From the NCBI GenBank assembly GCA_001939145.1, contig LSRX01000081.1, positions 1,093,016-1,157,015 on the forward strand: a DNA stretch of 64,000 bases, written 5' to 3'. The position numbers and the translations under genes are program-made. Positions 33,584-44,185 of the stretch are shown here, one piece after another. Each line of letters opens with the position of its first letter. The first letter of the stretch is position 1. This DNA is from Symbiodinium microadriaticum (lineage: Eukaryota; Sar; Dinophyceae; Suessiales; Symbiodiniaceae). The notes beneath the pieces are model-generated. The model was not told the DNA's origin. It saw only the letters and a program-made list of their open reading frames with translations, and made no database searches.

Positions 33584-36189
33584 TTATGGTTGGCCCTCTG
33601 CAGCCAGCAAGGAACGAGCCTCTCCGTCGCCAGAGTTCGGCCGCTCTTGCAGCCTGGCATGGCGGAAGCGTCCTGCTTGGACCTGCTCTCGAAGCAGCAC
33701 TACATGCAGCAGGAGACCCACGGCAGACAGCGAGCAAAGCGCAATATTGTGTGGCGTGACGATCTCGTTCGCGAAGTCTGGGCTGAAGTGGGCCTGGTAC
33801 ACCACGGCCATCCCGGCTACCAGAAACGTTGCCGAACGCAGCAGGGCTAGCTGCCGAAGCAGCGATGGAGAGAGGAAGGTGGTGACGTTCAGCACGAGGT
33901 GGAAGGGCACGTAGATAAAGAAGCTTACGAGGCACCTGGCAAGTCCGGCTCCGCGACCGAGCCCACTCCAGCCAGCTTCGTGGAGCAGAGCGGTTTCTTG
34001 CCGGCAGAAACGCTCTTCGGCCCACAAAAAATACGCATCCGCACCGATCTGATAGCTTCCTGCTGACCAGATCATGAGGTCACTTGCATCCCCTAAGCTT
34101 GCGCTGAAGCTGCCGCTGTTCGTCTGCACAATCGCAGACATGACGTCGGGCTTCAACTCTAATGCAAAATCGTTTCCCGCCAGGAAGAGGTGTCCACTTG
34201 CAATGCACACTTGACTACCCTTGCCTGCGTCGTCCGTGACGATCCAGTTGCCGTCGAGGCTTTGGAAGGCGCGGAAGTGAAGGATCAAGGCGGACAGAGT
34301 TACGGCACCGGCGAGGCAGGGGAGACCCCAGGGCCTGGTGGCCGAGGCAAAGAGGACGACGACCAAGGCTGCAAGCACCTCTGAGATGTGGAATGCCAGG
34401 ATCTTGAAGGAGGGCATGGGCCGAAGGTGGGCTAACTCCTCGTGCTCGTGGATGGCCTTCTTGTCGAGGTCATGTGCTAAGAGCGACAAGCAGGCGACGG
34501 AAAGGCCAACGCTAGCCCACTTCAAGCCAGCAGAGGCTGGGCCAGGAGGCTGAGGACGGACTCCAGGCCCTCGACCATCTTCTGCCTCAGGAGCGTCTCC
34601 GTCTTCACGCCCTTGGTGTAGCTGTCCACTCCTTCTGCAACCTGACCGAAAGTGCCAAAAGTGACAAAGTTCAGCATTGCACGTCCTGGGCGAGCTTGCT
34701 GCAGAGTAGCTGATGCAATTCCATTAAAGACCAACCCGCAGACGAGGCAAGCCATCCACAAGAAGTATCTCCGCTTAACGAAATCGATGAAGTTCAAGAC
34801 ATCAAGGATCACATCTGCAAGCGGAAGCACAGTATCCTTCACCAGGCCCAGTGTTGTGACTCTGCGGCTTGCGGCTGCCTCCAGCAGCGGCTGGCACTCC
34901 TCACACGAAACCTAAGTCAACTCGACCTTATAAAAGACCAGATCGGCGGGGAAATAGGCAAGAACCGACGCCGCCGAGCCGAAGAACTCATCGTGACGAA
35001 CACCTGTTAGAAGCAGGGCTTCAACGGCCTACGCCTATACAAGGATGGGCCGTGCAAATGGCAGCTCGGCCAGATGCAGAAGGAAGGCCACGGCGGACAA
35101 ACGGGTCTCTCTGTCGCTTCGGTCTTCGCGGAGCACCCGACAGACTGCATCGATGGCATCGGGGTCTTGAAGAAAATAAAGAAGAAAATCAAAGAAGAAA
35201 CAACAAAAAAAACAAAACAACGCAAAGCAGAACCAACGAACGCTAACTGATCCCTCGACAGCCAGAGCACACTGCAGGGCAGCTCCGAGGCCGCCCACGG
35301 CACCGGCTCGGAGCAGCTCCTCCTTCACCTCCGGTGGCCCGCCGGCCAGGTTGTAGAGGAGGAGGCAGCCCAACTCTTGAAATCCTTCGGAATCCTGCAG
35401 CACCTCCAGGCAGGAGAGCAATTTAGGCACGGACCCGGCAGCCGCCACAGCCCGCTAGGCCTCTGGGCCACCCAAGCAATAGCAACTCAACAGAAAAGCA
35501 ATCATCTCAGCAGAAGCGGCCGCTACGAGCGGCTCTGGAGCCTCAACAAGACACTGCAGGCGGGCCAAAAGAAGTGCCACGATAGCAGCATCATCATCCC
35601 GAAGCAAAGCCTCGCTGGCGATGTAGCTGTTGCGCTGGATTGCACTCTGATACATCCGAAAAAGGACTTCCACGGCCGCGTCGAAGAGACGATGGTCATC
35701 CGAATGAAATAGAATGGCCACTCGCACGGGAGCGATGAGCCCGTGCTCCATCAGAATAAATGCCCGCTGCAAAAACTCCGCCTCCACCAACTTCTCAAAG
35801 ATGTGGTCGAGCGCAGCTCGGCAGGCTTCGAGCTGCAAGGCCCGATCTTGCGGGTGGGCTTGCATGGCGGCGACGATGGCGGCCGCTGCCAGGTGCGGGT
35901 CCCAGGAGCCCCCCTGCATCGCTTCCAGGCCTCTCAGCTGCAGTGCAGCGTCTGCGGGCTGCTCCGCCATCTTTCGTAGGAGCTCGTCCACCGTCTCCTC
36001 CTCCTCCTCCGCGGAGGCCTCCTCCATTTCCGAGCCCTTCTCTTCCGACGAGATCCTCTCTGCTTTGAAGCCTTCCTGTACCTCCCATCCCGAAGCATCT
36101 TGTTTGCCCTCCGTGTTCGCCTCCGTCGGAGGCCGCAATGCAGGTGTGACGGCAACCGCCGAGAGGCAGCACAGCACTCGGCCCGGCAT
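33584..36189 (-). pseudogene. Armadillo-repeat membrane protein, copy C (degraded)
   Basis: Start MPGRVLCC at 36189 and C-terminus ending GEARSLLAAEGQP at 33584, so both ends are present. The frame is broken by a stop at 35455-35457, by A-rich substitutions at 35161-35220 that replace the conserved GSLGSGISEDLRHK stretch with a Phe/Cys-rich one, and by the 55-bp deletion near 34543. Bases 34908-35797 differ from the intact copy almost only by changes to A on plus; 35798-36959 is identical to 46458-47619; 33584-34616 is identical to copy B. Confidence 0.85.
34908..35797. other. Zone of one-directional changes to A
   Basis: Gap-free alignment to 45568-46457 at an offset of 10660. By hand count about 96 of 100 differences place A here where the intact gene has G, C or T. 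The four exceptions lie at 35086, 35095, 35107 and 35108. Density varies from 29 changes in 60 bases (35161-35220) to none (35281-35340, 35641-35700). The copy at 13.5-16 kb agrees with the intact gene at most of these sites, so A is the derived state. Confidence 0.85.
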
Positions 36190-36959
36190 GGCGGCTCCCG
36201 ATGCTAGGATCTCACCTTTCCCTTTCAAGCTTGAGAGGGAAAATCTTGCCTGCAGGTGAGGCCCTTCAAAGTCGGCCATGATCTGCCATGGTGGAATGCC
36301 TTTCGACACATCTGCACAAGGATGCTCCGAGCTCTTGCATGATTATTCTTGTGCCTGAAGCCTTTGCCCCCTGGAAACCTCAAACCTCGAACCCGCCCTG
36401 CAGACTGAAACCTGTCTCAGGCTCCGGGGAAGCGACCACTGCGTCAGGGATAGCTTGACAAACATCACGCAGGAGACGACTACCTGCGATTTCATAGGGT
36501 TCTGCTTCAACGGCCTCACAGGACAAGCAGCTCCTGGGATAGATGTGACTGTAGTGTTCTGAACTGTTCTGTTCCGCCGAAGGGACTCAACTTCCCAAGG
36601 AATGAGGCTGATGGGGCAGCTCTTGACCGCTCGGTAAGAACACAAATTGGCTGTCAGTGGTCGCTAGTTTCGAAGTCATGGTTGTTGCCTTTCGCGGCTC
36701 CGGCTCAGAATCCAAACGGTCCATGCGAGCCTAGAGAGTTCTATCATTCACAACGGAATCATGCTAGGCCGCTGATGCCTCGAAATTGCGGTGAGGAGGG
36801 GAAGGAAGAGGTGAAGGCAGGCATGGCAATCGCCCAGGCGATGGCGACGGCGATGGTGTTTAGGCCGGCGGTGATGTCGTGACGATGAAGATGGCTGTGG
36901 CGCAGCTGCTTTTGCCAAACGGAAGAAGATCTTGGACCGTTGTAAAACCAGCATGCAAC
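35798..36959. repeat. 1162-bp segment duplicated exactly at 46458-47619
   Basis: Constant offset of 10660; covers the first armadillo codons and 5' flank. The other copy ends at the N at 47620. Confidence 0.85.
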
Positions 36960-38429
36960 ATCCAGAAACCCGAAAACGGGAAGGCTGATCCCTTTAAGCT
37001 CCTCAAGCATCAACCTGAAGTCCAAATCATCCAACGCCGAAGGCTTCCATAACAGTCCGACTTGAACCACCTCTTCTTGGACAGCCCCTGGCCAAGCCAA
37101 CTTAGCCCTCGATTCCGGGAGCCTGCTTGTCAAAGAAAGGATCGGCGGCATTCGCCCCTGGGGTGCGAGCTTATAAGTTGTAGAGTTTGGATTCTAGGGG
37201 CTCGCGCCCGGATTAAGCGATCAAGATCCATCTTAGGATGCTCGAGCGAAGAGGACCAGCCCTTAGCCTGACCAACGCCGAAATCCACCCGAGGTGCTGA
37301 TTCCTTTCTGAGGTCCCCACAGACGATTCCGGCTGATGACGGTCTGTATCCGCAGCTCTGATGCAAAGCCTCGGAGTCGAAAGGGCCTTGACGGACGGAT
37401 CAGAACGGCGGGTGTTGAACAGAAGTGAATCTGGCCCAAGCTCCTTAGTGACAGCGATCCATGCAGGGATGATAGTTGGAAGAACTTCCGATTTGAAAGC
37501 GAAACCATCACAGCCACGGGTGAATTACTGCAGGGCCCCGCTGCTTGCCTCGGGCCTTTCCCACGACAATTAGAAGGTTTCGTTCTTCACAAGGATAGGC
37601 AAGTCAAAGCCTTACCCCGACAAAGCCAAATTCTGAAGCCACCATCACCCACGGCCTTTCCCTGCAACGCTGGGTAGCCTCAGGTTGTATGTCAGGCACC
37701 ACGGCTGAAATCTAGGGCACAAGGTCCTCGAACCCAAGAGCAAGGCCCGCGAAAGGCGAGGCCCACGCAATCCATGCCGCGGCTGCACTCCTTGAGGGGA
37801 AAGTCCTTGCCGACCTCGGTGAGAGTAGAAATGAAGTGCCAATGCCAAGGGTCCCGGGCTTTGTGCTTATAGAGAGTTTCGAATGTAACCAATCGGGTTC
37901 AGAAGCCTTCGCCCCATTCCCCAAGCTGCAAAGTCCGCCGTTGAAGAGCCCAACAAACAACGCAAAGACAGAACCGGGTCTCTTGGGCCGTGGCGAGTGT
38001 CGTCGTCCGAAACACGCAAGACTCCCAGAGGTAGGAGAGGACTACAATTTCCGTGAGCCGGGTGATCCTGCCATGCGACGCCAAGACTACACCAGAAGAA
38101 AGAACGTGCGGGCACGAAGCCTCGGATCATCCAAGCTATGCTCGAAGCAAGAGGCAAAGCAGCCGGAAAACGACAGCCAGGAGGCAACCCCTTCAGTGGA
38201 CTGAGCAATAAGCATGTCCAAGCCCGAAGCAGTGCCCAACTCTTGTAAAGAAGGGATGAATCAAAAATATAGGAGCCGATTTAGGGCCGAGTGTTTCGGG
38301 CTTCAGGTTTAAGGTTCAGGGTTTGAAGCTGTCGCCACCCGCAGCCTCACAGCCGAAGTTGCAGAAACCCTTAAGACCGTACCCTGAGCCCATAGGAACC
38401 ATATCCCACACCTCAAGCACAAGCAAAAG
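36190..38429. repeat. 5' flank block of armadillo gene, copy 2
   Basis: Diverged relative of 16351-18955, shorter by several indels, for example near 36895 and 38105. It has the near-palindrome at 36220-36239. No gene supported. Confidence 0.75.
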
Positions 38430-38467
38430 CCTAACCCCTGAACCCTAAACCCCTAAACCCTAAACCC
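38430..38467 (-). repeat. CCCTAAA/CCCCTAAA array
   Basis: Short array at the end of the 5' flank block, with mixed seven- and eight-base units. Confidence 0.85.
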
Positions 38468-39270
38468 GAAACAGCGTCGGTGGGGCAACGGGGCACTGGC
38501 GTCTTCGACGACGAAGACAGCCGTCCAAGAGTGTGAAGGACAGCTGAAGAAGAATCGGCACACAGTGGTCTTCGAAGTCTAGATACCCTTGGCCCTGGGC
38601 CCTAGTTCATATTACTTCCGATGATTGCAATGCAACCTCAACAGCCGGAGCTTCAAACCCAACTCAAGGTCCTGCTTCGCAGACTGCACAGGGCCTCAGG
38701 CGACGGGTATACGGAGACCGGAATTCCGAAATAAGAGGAGCAAACGTAGGTTTCGCAAGGTAGTTGCAACATAGAAAGACTGTCCCCGAGGACAAAGCCT
38801 TTCGAAGCCATCAGTCACATCAAGAACAAGACGAAGCACCATGATTACGATGTCGGTGTTGTGTCGGGGATGATGATGATAGTGCTGGTGGCGGTGATGT
38901 TGACTACAATGTGGTGCTGCTTGCTGTGAAGACGGTGATGATGAAACGGTGACAGGATGTGACAGGGACGAACAAGAACGATGGCAGCTGTTCGTGAGTA
39001 CACCGTTCACACCAATACTGAAGTTGTATGGACTCTCGCTACGAACTCGCATGCTTAACATGACCATACACTTCATGGAAACCAAAGACTGTTCAACAGG
39101 ACGGGGATACACGAACCTATCATTAGACAGCGCAGTCCCACAGCCGAAACCGAGGCCCAAAGGCGCAGTAGGCGACTCTGAGACCCCAAACCCTTTACCC
39201 ATAACCCTAAACCCAAAACTCCTGAACACCCTCCTCCTAAACCCTGAAAGAAAAAGGCTCAACAGGCTGA
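38468..39270. repeat. Block with GAT/GGT trinucleotide tract, copy 2
   Basis: Homologous to 49254-50030; the first part also matches 19013-19330. Bases 38850-38950 form an imperfect GATGAT/GGT tract. A 188-codon minus frame crosses the tract but is not kept in the other copies. Confidence 0.6.
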
Positions 39271-39879
39271 TGGCCCCTCGGGTGCCGGCCGCAAGATGCC
39301 ATGGGCCGTCTCGGCCCTCACCTGCGGCGGACCGAGCCGTCCTCTTGTGGTCTCGAGGGCTTCGGGGTGGAGGGCTTTGTTTGCTGTTTCAGACTCCGAG
39401 TCCTGGAGCTCGAGGCTTTGAGTTTTGGGATTCCGTGATTGAGGCTTTTAGCACCATGCAAAGGGGGTGGTGGAGCTTTCGACGCTAACGATGCCAGTAG
39501 ACTAACACCACTACTTTTTATGACGTCATCTTTAGTGGTAGCGGCCAGCTCAAAGTGTGCGAATCGTCGCAAAACCGCGTGTGTACAGGATTTGGGGTGT
39601 CGGGATTAGTGAGGATCTACGTGGCATCGGGTCCAGGCGCGAAGCGTGTCTCAATCTAGTCCTCCGTTGTCCGGCTGCACCTCAATGATGCGTGATCTTG
39701 TCTTCTCGCCGTCTCCACCTGACATGTGGTACAGGCGAAAAGTGAAGATCGTCTGATCGAAATCCGACCATCCAAAGTCTCACTGCGATTGTATTTCCGT
39801 CGGAGTCTTGGGGTACGCGCCTCTGTCTGTGTCTCTGTGTCTCTGCGCGTGTTTGCGTCCCTGCGGCTCCGAGTGGATT

Positions 39880-41350
39880 TCTGCAGCCGAACACACGTAC
39901 TGCGCAGGCCATCAATACATTGAAATAGAGTTCCTGTGCTCTGCGCTTCTCGAATTTCAGGCTAAAGGCACTCTTGGACCTAGTGCACCAAAATCATGCA
40001 GTCCAGAGGCCCGAATGGCTCAAGAAGTAGAATTAAGTCTGGCGAGTACCTTGCATCATAGACCCCCTAAACCCTAAACCGTACATAAGTACCATTGAAG
40101 AACAAATGTTGCCCTAAGCCCTAAACCCCAGACCGCAACGTGGCCTCTCTCCGAATCCCTGCCCGGCCAAGCTGCATCCATTCGCCCAGCAGGGCGGCAC
40201 TTCTACCCGGACATCGCCATGCTGCGCCGCGGGTGTTGGGTCTTGTCGGTGGCTTGTTGGGTTTTTAAAGCCTTCAAAGCTTAGGGTCTAGGGGGGTTAG
40301 CCACAAAGTGTCTAGAGTCTAGAGGGAGCTCGCCCTTCCGTCAGGCTTCTGGAGCTTTGGGACATACTCAGTGACCCTACGATGCACACGGATCCGCATG
40401 TGAAAACCCCCGAAAGCTGGACTGCGTCTGCGTCGCTGCCTTCCGACGGAAGCAGCAAGCAAAGAGCAACTGCTCAAGATTCTGCTGTTCACTGTGGTTT
40501 ACGGTGTCGGGTTTGGGTCCGTAGTTCCTGCTCCATCCATGTAAGAAAACTCAAAAGCATGCATCGGCCAAGAGAGCCATTGAATTGGAGACAAAGGCAG
40601 AAGAAAAAAAGAAACATCGCAAGAAGCTCGATCCCGTCGCCCAGATGTTGTTCAACATCGCTGTGCGACCTACCGTTACCGTGCTGTTGAAGTTCAGTTT
40701 CCGGGCTTAGGGAAGAACATAGCCACACTTTACAAGCAGCATGCAAATTGTGCAAGACGTTGCCGGCATGCTCGCGATGGTAGCGGCCCCGACTCATAGG
40801 AGAGGAACCACGATAGAAGCAGGCATCACAAGAAGAGGTGTGGCATGCTGAGTCTGTCTTCGCTATGCCTATGCCTCACAGAATGGCAGAGCAACTAAAG
40901 TGAACCCCAAAGGGAACTATCAAAAAGGAAACACTCATTGATATTCCGGCCTCAGGCTATGGGCGCTCAGGCTGGAATGTACAGGCTGATGCGACCAGCT
41001 CTCAAGTAGCCTTGTTTGTTTGTAGCTGTTGCAAAAAGGTTGGCATGGGTTTATCGCCGTCTTGATATGTGCCTAGACCCTGTTGAAGCCAAACAGTACA
41101 AACTCCTAAACCGCTTCAGCCTGGACCCACAGCAAGCATCCTTGTTTTTAAGAGCTTCAAAATGCCACGGTGAAATCAGCGCATCGCATTGCGAGGCATT
41201 TGCGTTCCCCCAATTCTTCTCGCATACAACCTGAAAGCACCAAGTCTAAACGCCTCAACCCCGGATCAGCCCAAATCCCGAACCACAAACCCTACAGCCC
41301 AAACCCGGGATCCTGAAACCAGTGGCAACTGCGGCTCAGTGCTTTCGGCT
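39880..41350 (+). pseudogene. Exon-like fragments of unrecognised plus-strand gene, copy 3
   Basis: Third copy of the module. It includes the fragment with AEHTYCAGH (39886-40050), the 55-codon open stretch at 40543-40710, the LIDIPASGYGRSG stretch near 40930-41010, and a 72-codon version of the KRLAWVYRRLD frame at 41016-41234. Order and strand match copies 1, 2 and 4. Confidence 0.35.
40525..40710 (+). CDS. Candidate exon, unrecognised
   Basis: Open stretch ending at TAG 40708-40710. From 40543 it reads KKTQKHASAKRAIELETKAE, a Lys-rich linker, LDPVAQMLFNIAVRP and FSFRA. The other copies carry two extra segments (about 46 and 25 bases), one after the codons for AIEL and one before LDP, that break this frame. 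Its start is unknown: a TAG lies at 40522, and TGTAAG at 40540-40545 could be a splice acceptor. The character of the peptide suggests real coding origin, but no family is recognised. Confidence 0.35.
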   Translation, partial: FLLHPCKKTQKHASAKRAIELETKAEEKKKHRKKLDPVAQMLFNIAVRPTVTVLLKFSFRA

Positions 41351-41489
41351 TAGGTGATTCGGGCGCTCGAGGCTGAAGCGAGGTGGTCTTTAGGCTTCGG
41401 GTCTCTTTCGAAAGGTACCTCATGGAGCCGAATAAGACCTACTTCGAAAAGTATACGGCGGCTGAACCCTAAACCCAAACCCTGAACCG

Positions 41490-42055
41490 GCTGTTGTACT
41501 GATGGATGATTCATGGACTCTTGGACAGCAAAAGGGTCGCGCCGGCTTCCTCCAAGTGCCGACTACGGCAATACTTGTGTGAGACTGGCACGGTGGCGTG
41601 TAAGACTCTCGTCAACGCTGGGAGTTGCTCAAAACCACGATGAGACGGTCTTGCAGTCACTGCCTCTGCTGCCAAACCATCAGCGAATGAATTTTCTTCA
41701 AGCCTTGAAGCCAAACTGGGTCCAGAGACCTACTATTGAGAAACTCCCACAGACAAGTAGAAGCCAGCAAGTTGGAACTTGAAAACGACGGTCACACTCC
41801 TAGAGTTCAGGCTAAAGTGTCTTGGGTTTAGGGAGACGAGCCCAACCGACCCTTGACCCCTATAGAGCCCTACAGAACCTTTGCAGAACCCTTAATGACC
41901 CACCGTACAGAGCCCTTCTACTACAATCCTTCGCGAGCCCGAAGCCCCAAGCCCCAGAGCCCTAAAGCCCTGAAGCCCTAAAGCCCTCGAAGCCCTGAAG
42001 CCCTGAAGCCCTAAAGCCCTAAAGTTGTTCCAACGGCCCTGGCTTCTGCTGCAAG
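41490..42055 (+). repeat. Block inverted in units 1 and 2
   Basis: Contains the 89-codon frame with MDSWTAKG (41513-41782), followed by decayed AAGCCCTAA repeats. Homologous on the same strand at 52150-52740 and on the opposite strand at 11700-12225 and 31750-32275. The frame is similar in copies but I recognise no domain. Confidence 0.6.
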
Positions 42056-43550
42056 GACTCTTCCGGAGGAGTTCGGGGCCTACTGCACGCCTGTGGAGGC
42101 GCCGAAGATTCCAGTAGGGTTCTTTAGGGTTTAGGTTTTTCGTTTACAGAGGGTTTAGAGTCTAGGGTTATGGTTAGGGCTGATTAAGTCATTCGGGACG
42201 GCAGGTTTACGGAGCCTGGTTTAAGGTTGCACTCGAGCTGAAGCCTTCGAGGTTCTGACAGTTTTGCGACCTGGGCCCTCCAGGCTTCTAGGGCTCTGGC
42301 GTTTAGGAGTTTCGGGTTCAGCTTTAGGAGTTCTCGGATTCCAGGCGCTACGGGGCCTCCTTGCCAGGTCCTTCAAGGCGAGGCTAAGGTTCTCCTCGAT
42401 GGACTCCTGCATTCGGGGGGTCTGGGGGGTCTCAGCAGTTTGGGAATGTGAGGGGCTTTAGGAGTTGGGGCTTTAGGCTTTGGGGCTTTCGGGTGCAGAG
42501 GTTTAGGGGCTTGGGGTTTACGTAGAGTGAAGGGCTTTGAGTTGAGGGGGCTAGGGCTAGGGTGTGGGATGTTTTGAAGTCAGGATGTGAGATTTCGGGC
42601 TCAGGGGAGTAAGGCGTAGGGGTTCAGAGTCTACGGAGTTTAGGGCTTGGGGTTTACAGGGCTGAAGGGCTCTTAGCCGTAGTCGTCGTGCTTTGGAGCT
42701 TCAGTGGAGAGACTTGTGTGGAAGCTTTCAGGAGTGTAGGGTTTAGGATTTAGGGTTTGGTGTTCCAACCCTTAAGCCTTAAGCCCCACATTCCCTGTCC
42801 TCCTGCCTTAAGCCCCAGATTTCCCATTCCCTACACCCAAGCTCCTCAAACCCTCAAACCAAGAAGCTTCCCTTGCCTTAACAATGCCAGGAACCGTCAG
42901 GACAAGCACTAAATCCGACAAAAATGCCTGGAAGCCTGAGTCCCAAAGAACAATAAGAGGAAGATGGCCCTAAGTCCCGATGCCGAAACAACATTCCCAC
43001 ATCCACCACACCAACTGACAGCCCAAACCCCGGAAACCGCCCGAAATCCCAAAAGGCCCCTAAACAACAAACNAATAATAATAGTAGCAATAATCATAAT
43101 AGTAACAATCCGAGGCCGGCACTTGGAGTCCCTGCATCCAGAGATGCTGCAGGATCCGCCCGCAGTTCCAGACCTGGGGGGAGATTCTGAGGGGTTTTGG
43201 GGTCTTAGAGTTTTTAGGGTTCAGGGGCTGCCAGGGCGGTTTAGGGCTTCAGGGTTTTGGGGCTTTGGGGATCTAGGACTTGAAAGTTTCACAGCTCATC
43301 CCACCATATGTAGAGCGAGATCCTTCTAGGAGGGTGCTGAAACCCAGCAAGGCTCGGGGGAGGTGAAAGCATTCATGCGTGCATCCGCCATGGAAGGGCT
43401 TCAAGCTCAGAGCCCCGAGGTCTCTTAGCCATGAAATCTTCGACCGTCAGATTTCATGATGACGACCTGGGAAGGTGAGCTTTGTCTTGTGACTTGGGAT
43501 TTCGGGTTGGATTTTCGTAATCATGGCAAGGTGGGTTCTGCAGAAGAGGC
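42056..43550. other. No gene recognised; repeat-derived DNA
   Basis: Decayed TTTAGGG-type sequence and blocks shared with 24173-25500 and 57750-58880. The single N at 43072 is followed by an AAT/AATAGT-rich stretch of about 38 bases where other copies have unrelated sequence. Confidence 0.5.
43072..43072. other. Single-N join
   Basis: Lies between AACAAAC and an AAT-rich stretch; the equivalent sites at 25012 and 58578 continue normally, so this is a contig join. Confidence 0.85.
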
Positions 43551-44185
43551 TTGACGAAAGGTGCTGCTGGCGTGTATTGGCTCCAGGTCGTCGATGTGCA
43601 AACTCTGCTTCGGCAACTGGACTGCATGTCCCCCTAGCCCTCCCCACCTTCAGTGTGGCTTCAGCTTCTCTTCCAAACGAGCATAGGGCGCCCGAGGGCC
43701 CGGCAATCCAGAAGAAGACCGGGAAGGAGAAGCTAATGACGAAGCCGGACCAGGAAGAGTTGAAGTTCGTCACCTCGACTCGAGCGGCTTCAGGCTTCAG
43801 GCGATCCCATCAAAAAAATAAAAGCCTGCCCTCCCAGATGCCTTCTTCTTCTGCATGGGGGCGGCTGCGTTCTTCGGCCACAAGGCAGTGAAACAAAGCC
43901 CGCAAGGTCCCCGGCACCCTGCCTTCGAGGGGGGGGCAAATAGAATGACAGCAGACCTTTGGGTTCTGCTGCCAACCTCAGATTTCATCGTCGATTACTG
44001 GTCTCATCTTTTCATAGATGCAGCTGTAGTTATGGGTAAATCTCTTGACCTAGAAGGGAATGACCGGAAGGGGAGGGTCCTGCAAAACAAGTCTGGATGA
44101 ATCCTCATAATGGCTGGTGACAAAAGCCAACCTGCTCCAGGCACACGCCATTCCGGACAGAACGGCAAACTATAGATGCAGCTAG

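Noticed and set aside
34908..35797. Diversity-generating retroelement template/variable repeat pair
   Set aside because: In such systems adenines of a template vary in the target. Here two other gene copies agree on the non-A state, no reverse transcriptase is visible, and the A state destroys the frame.
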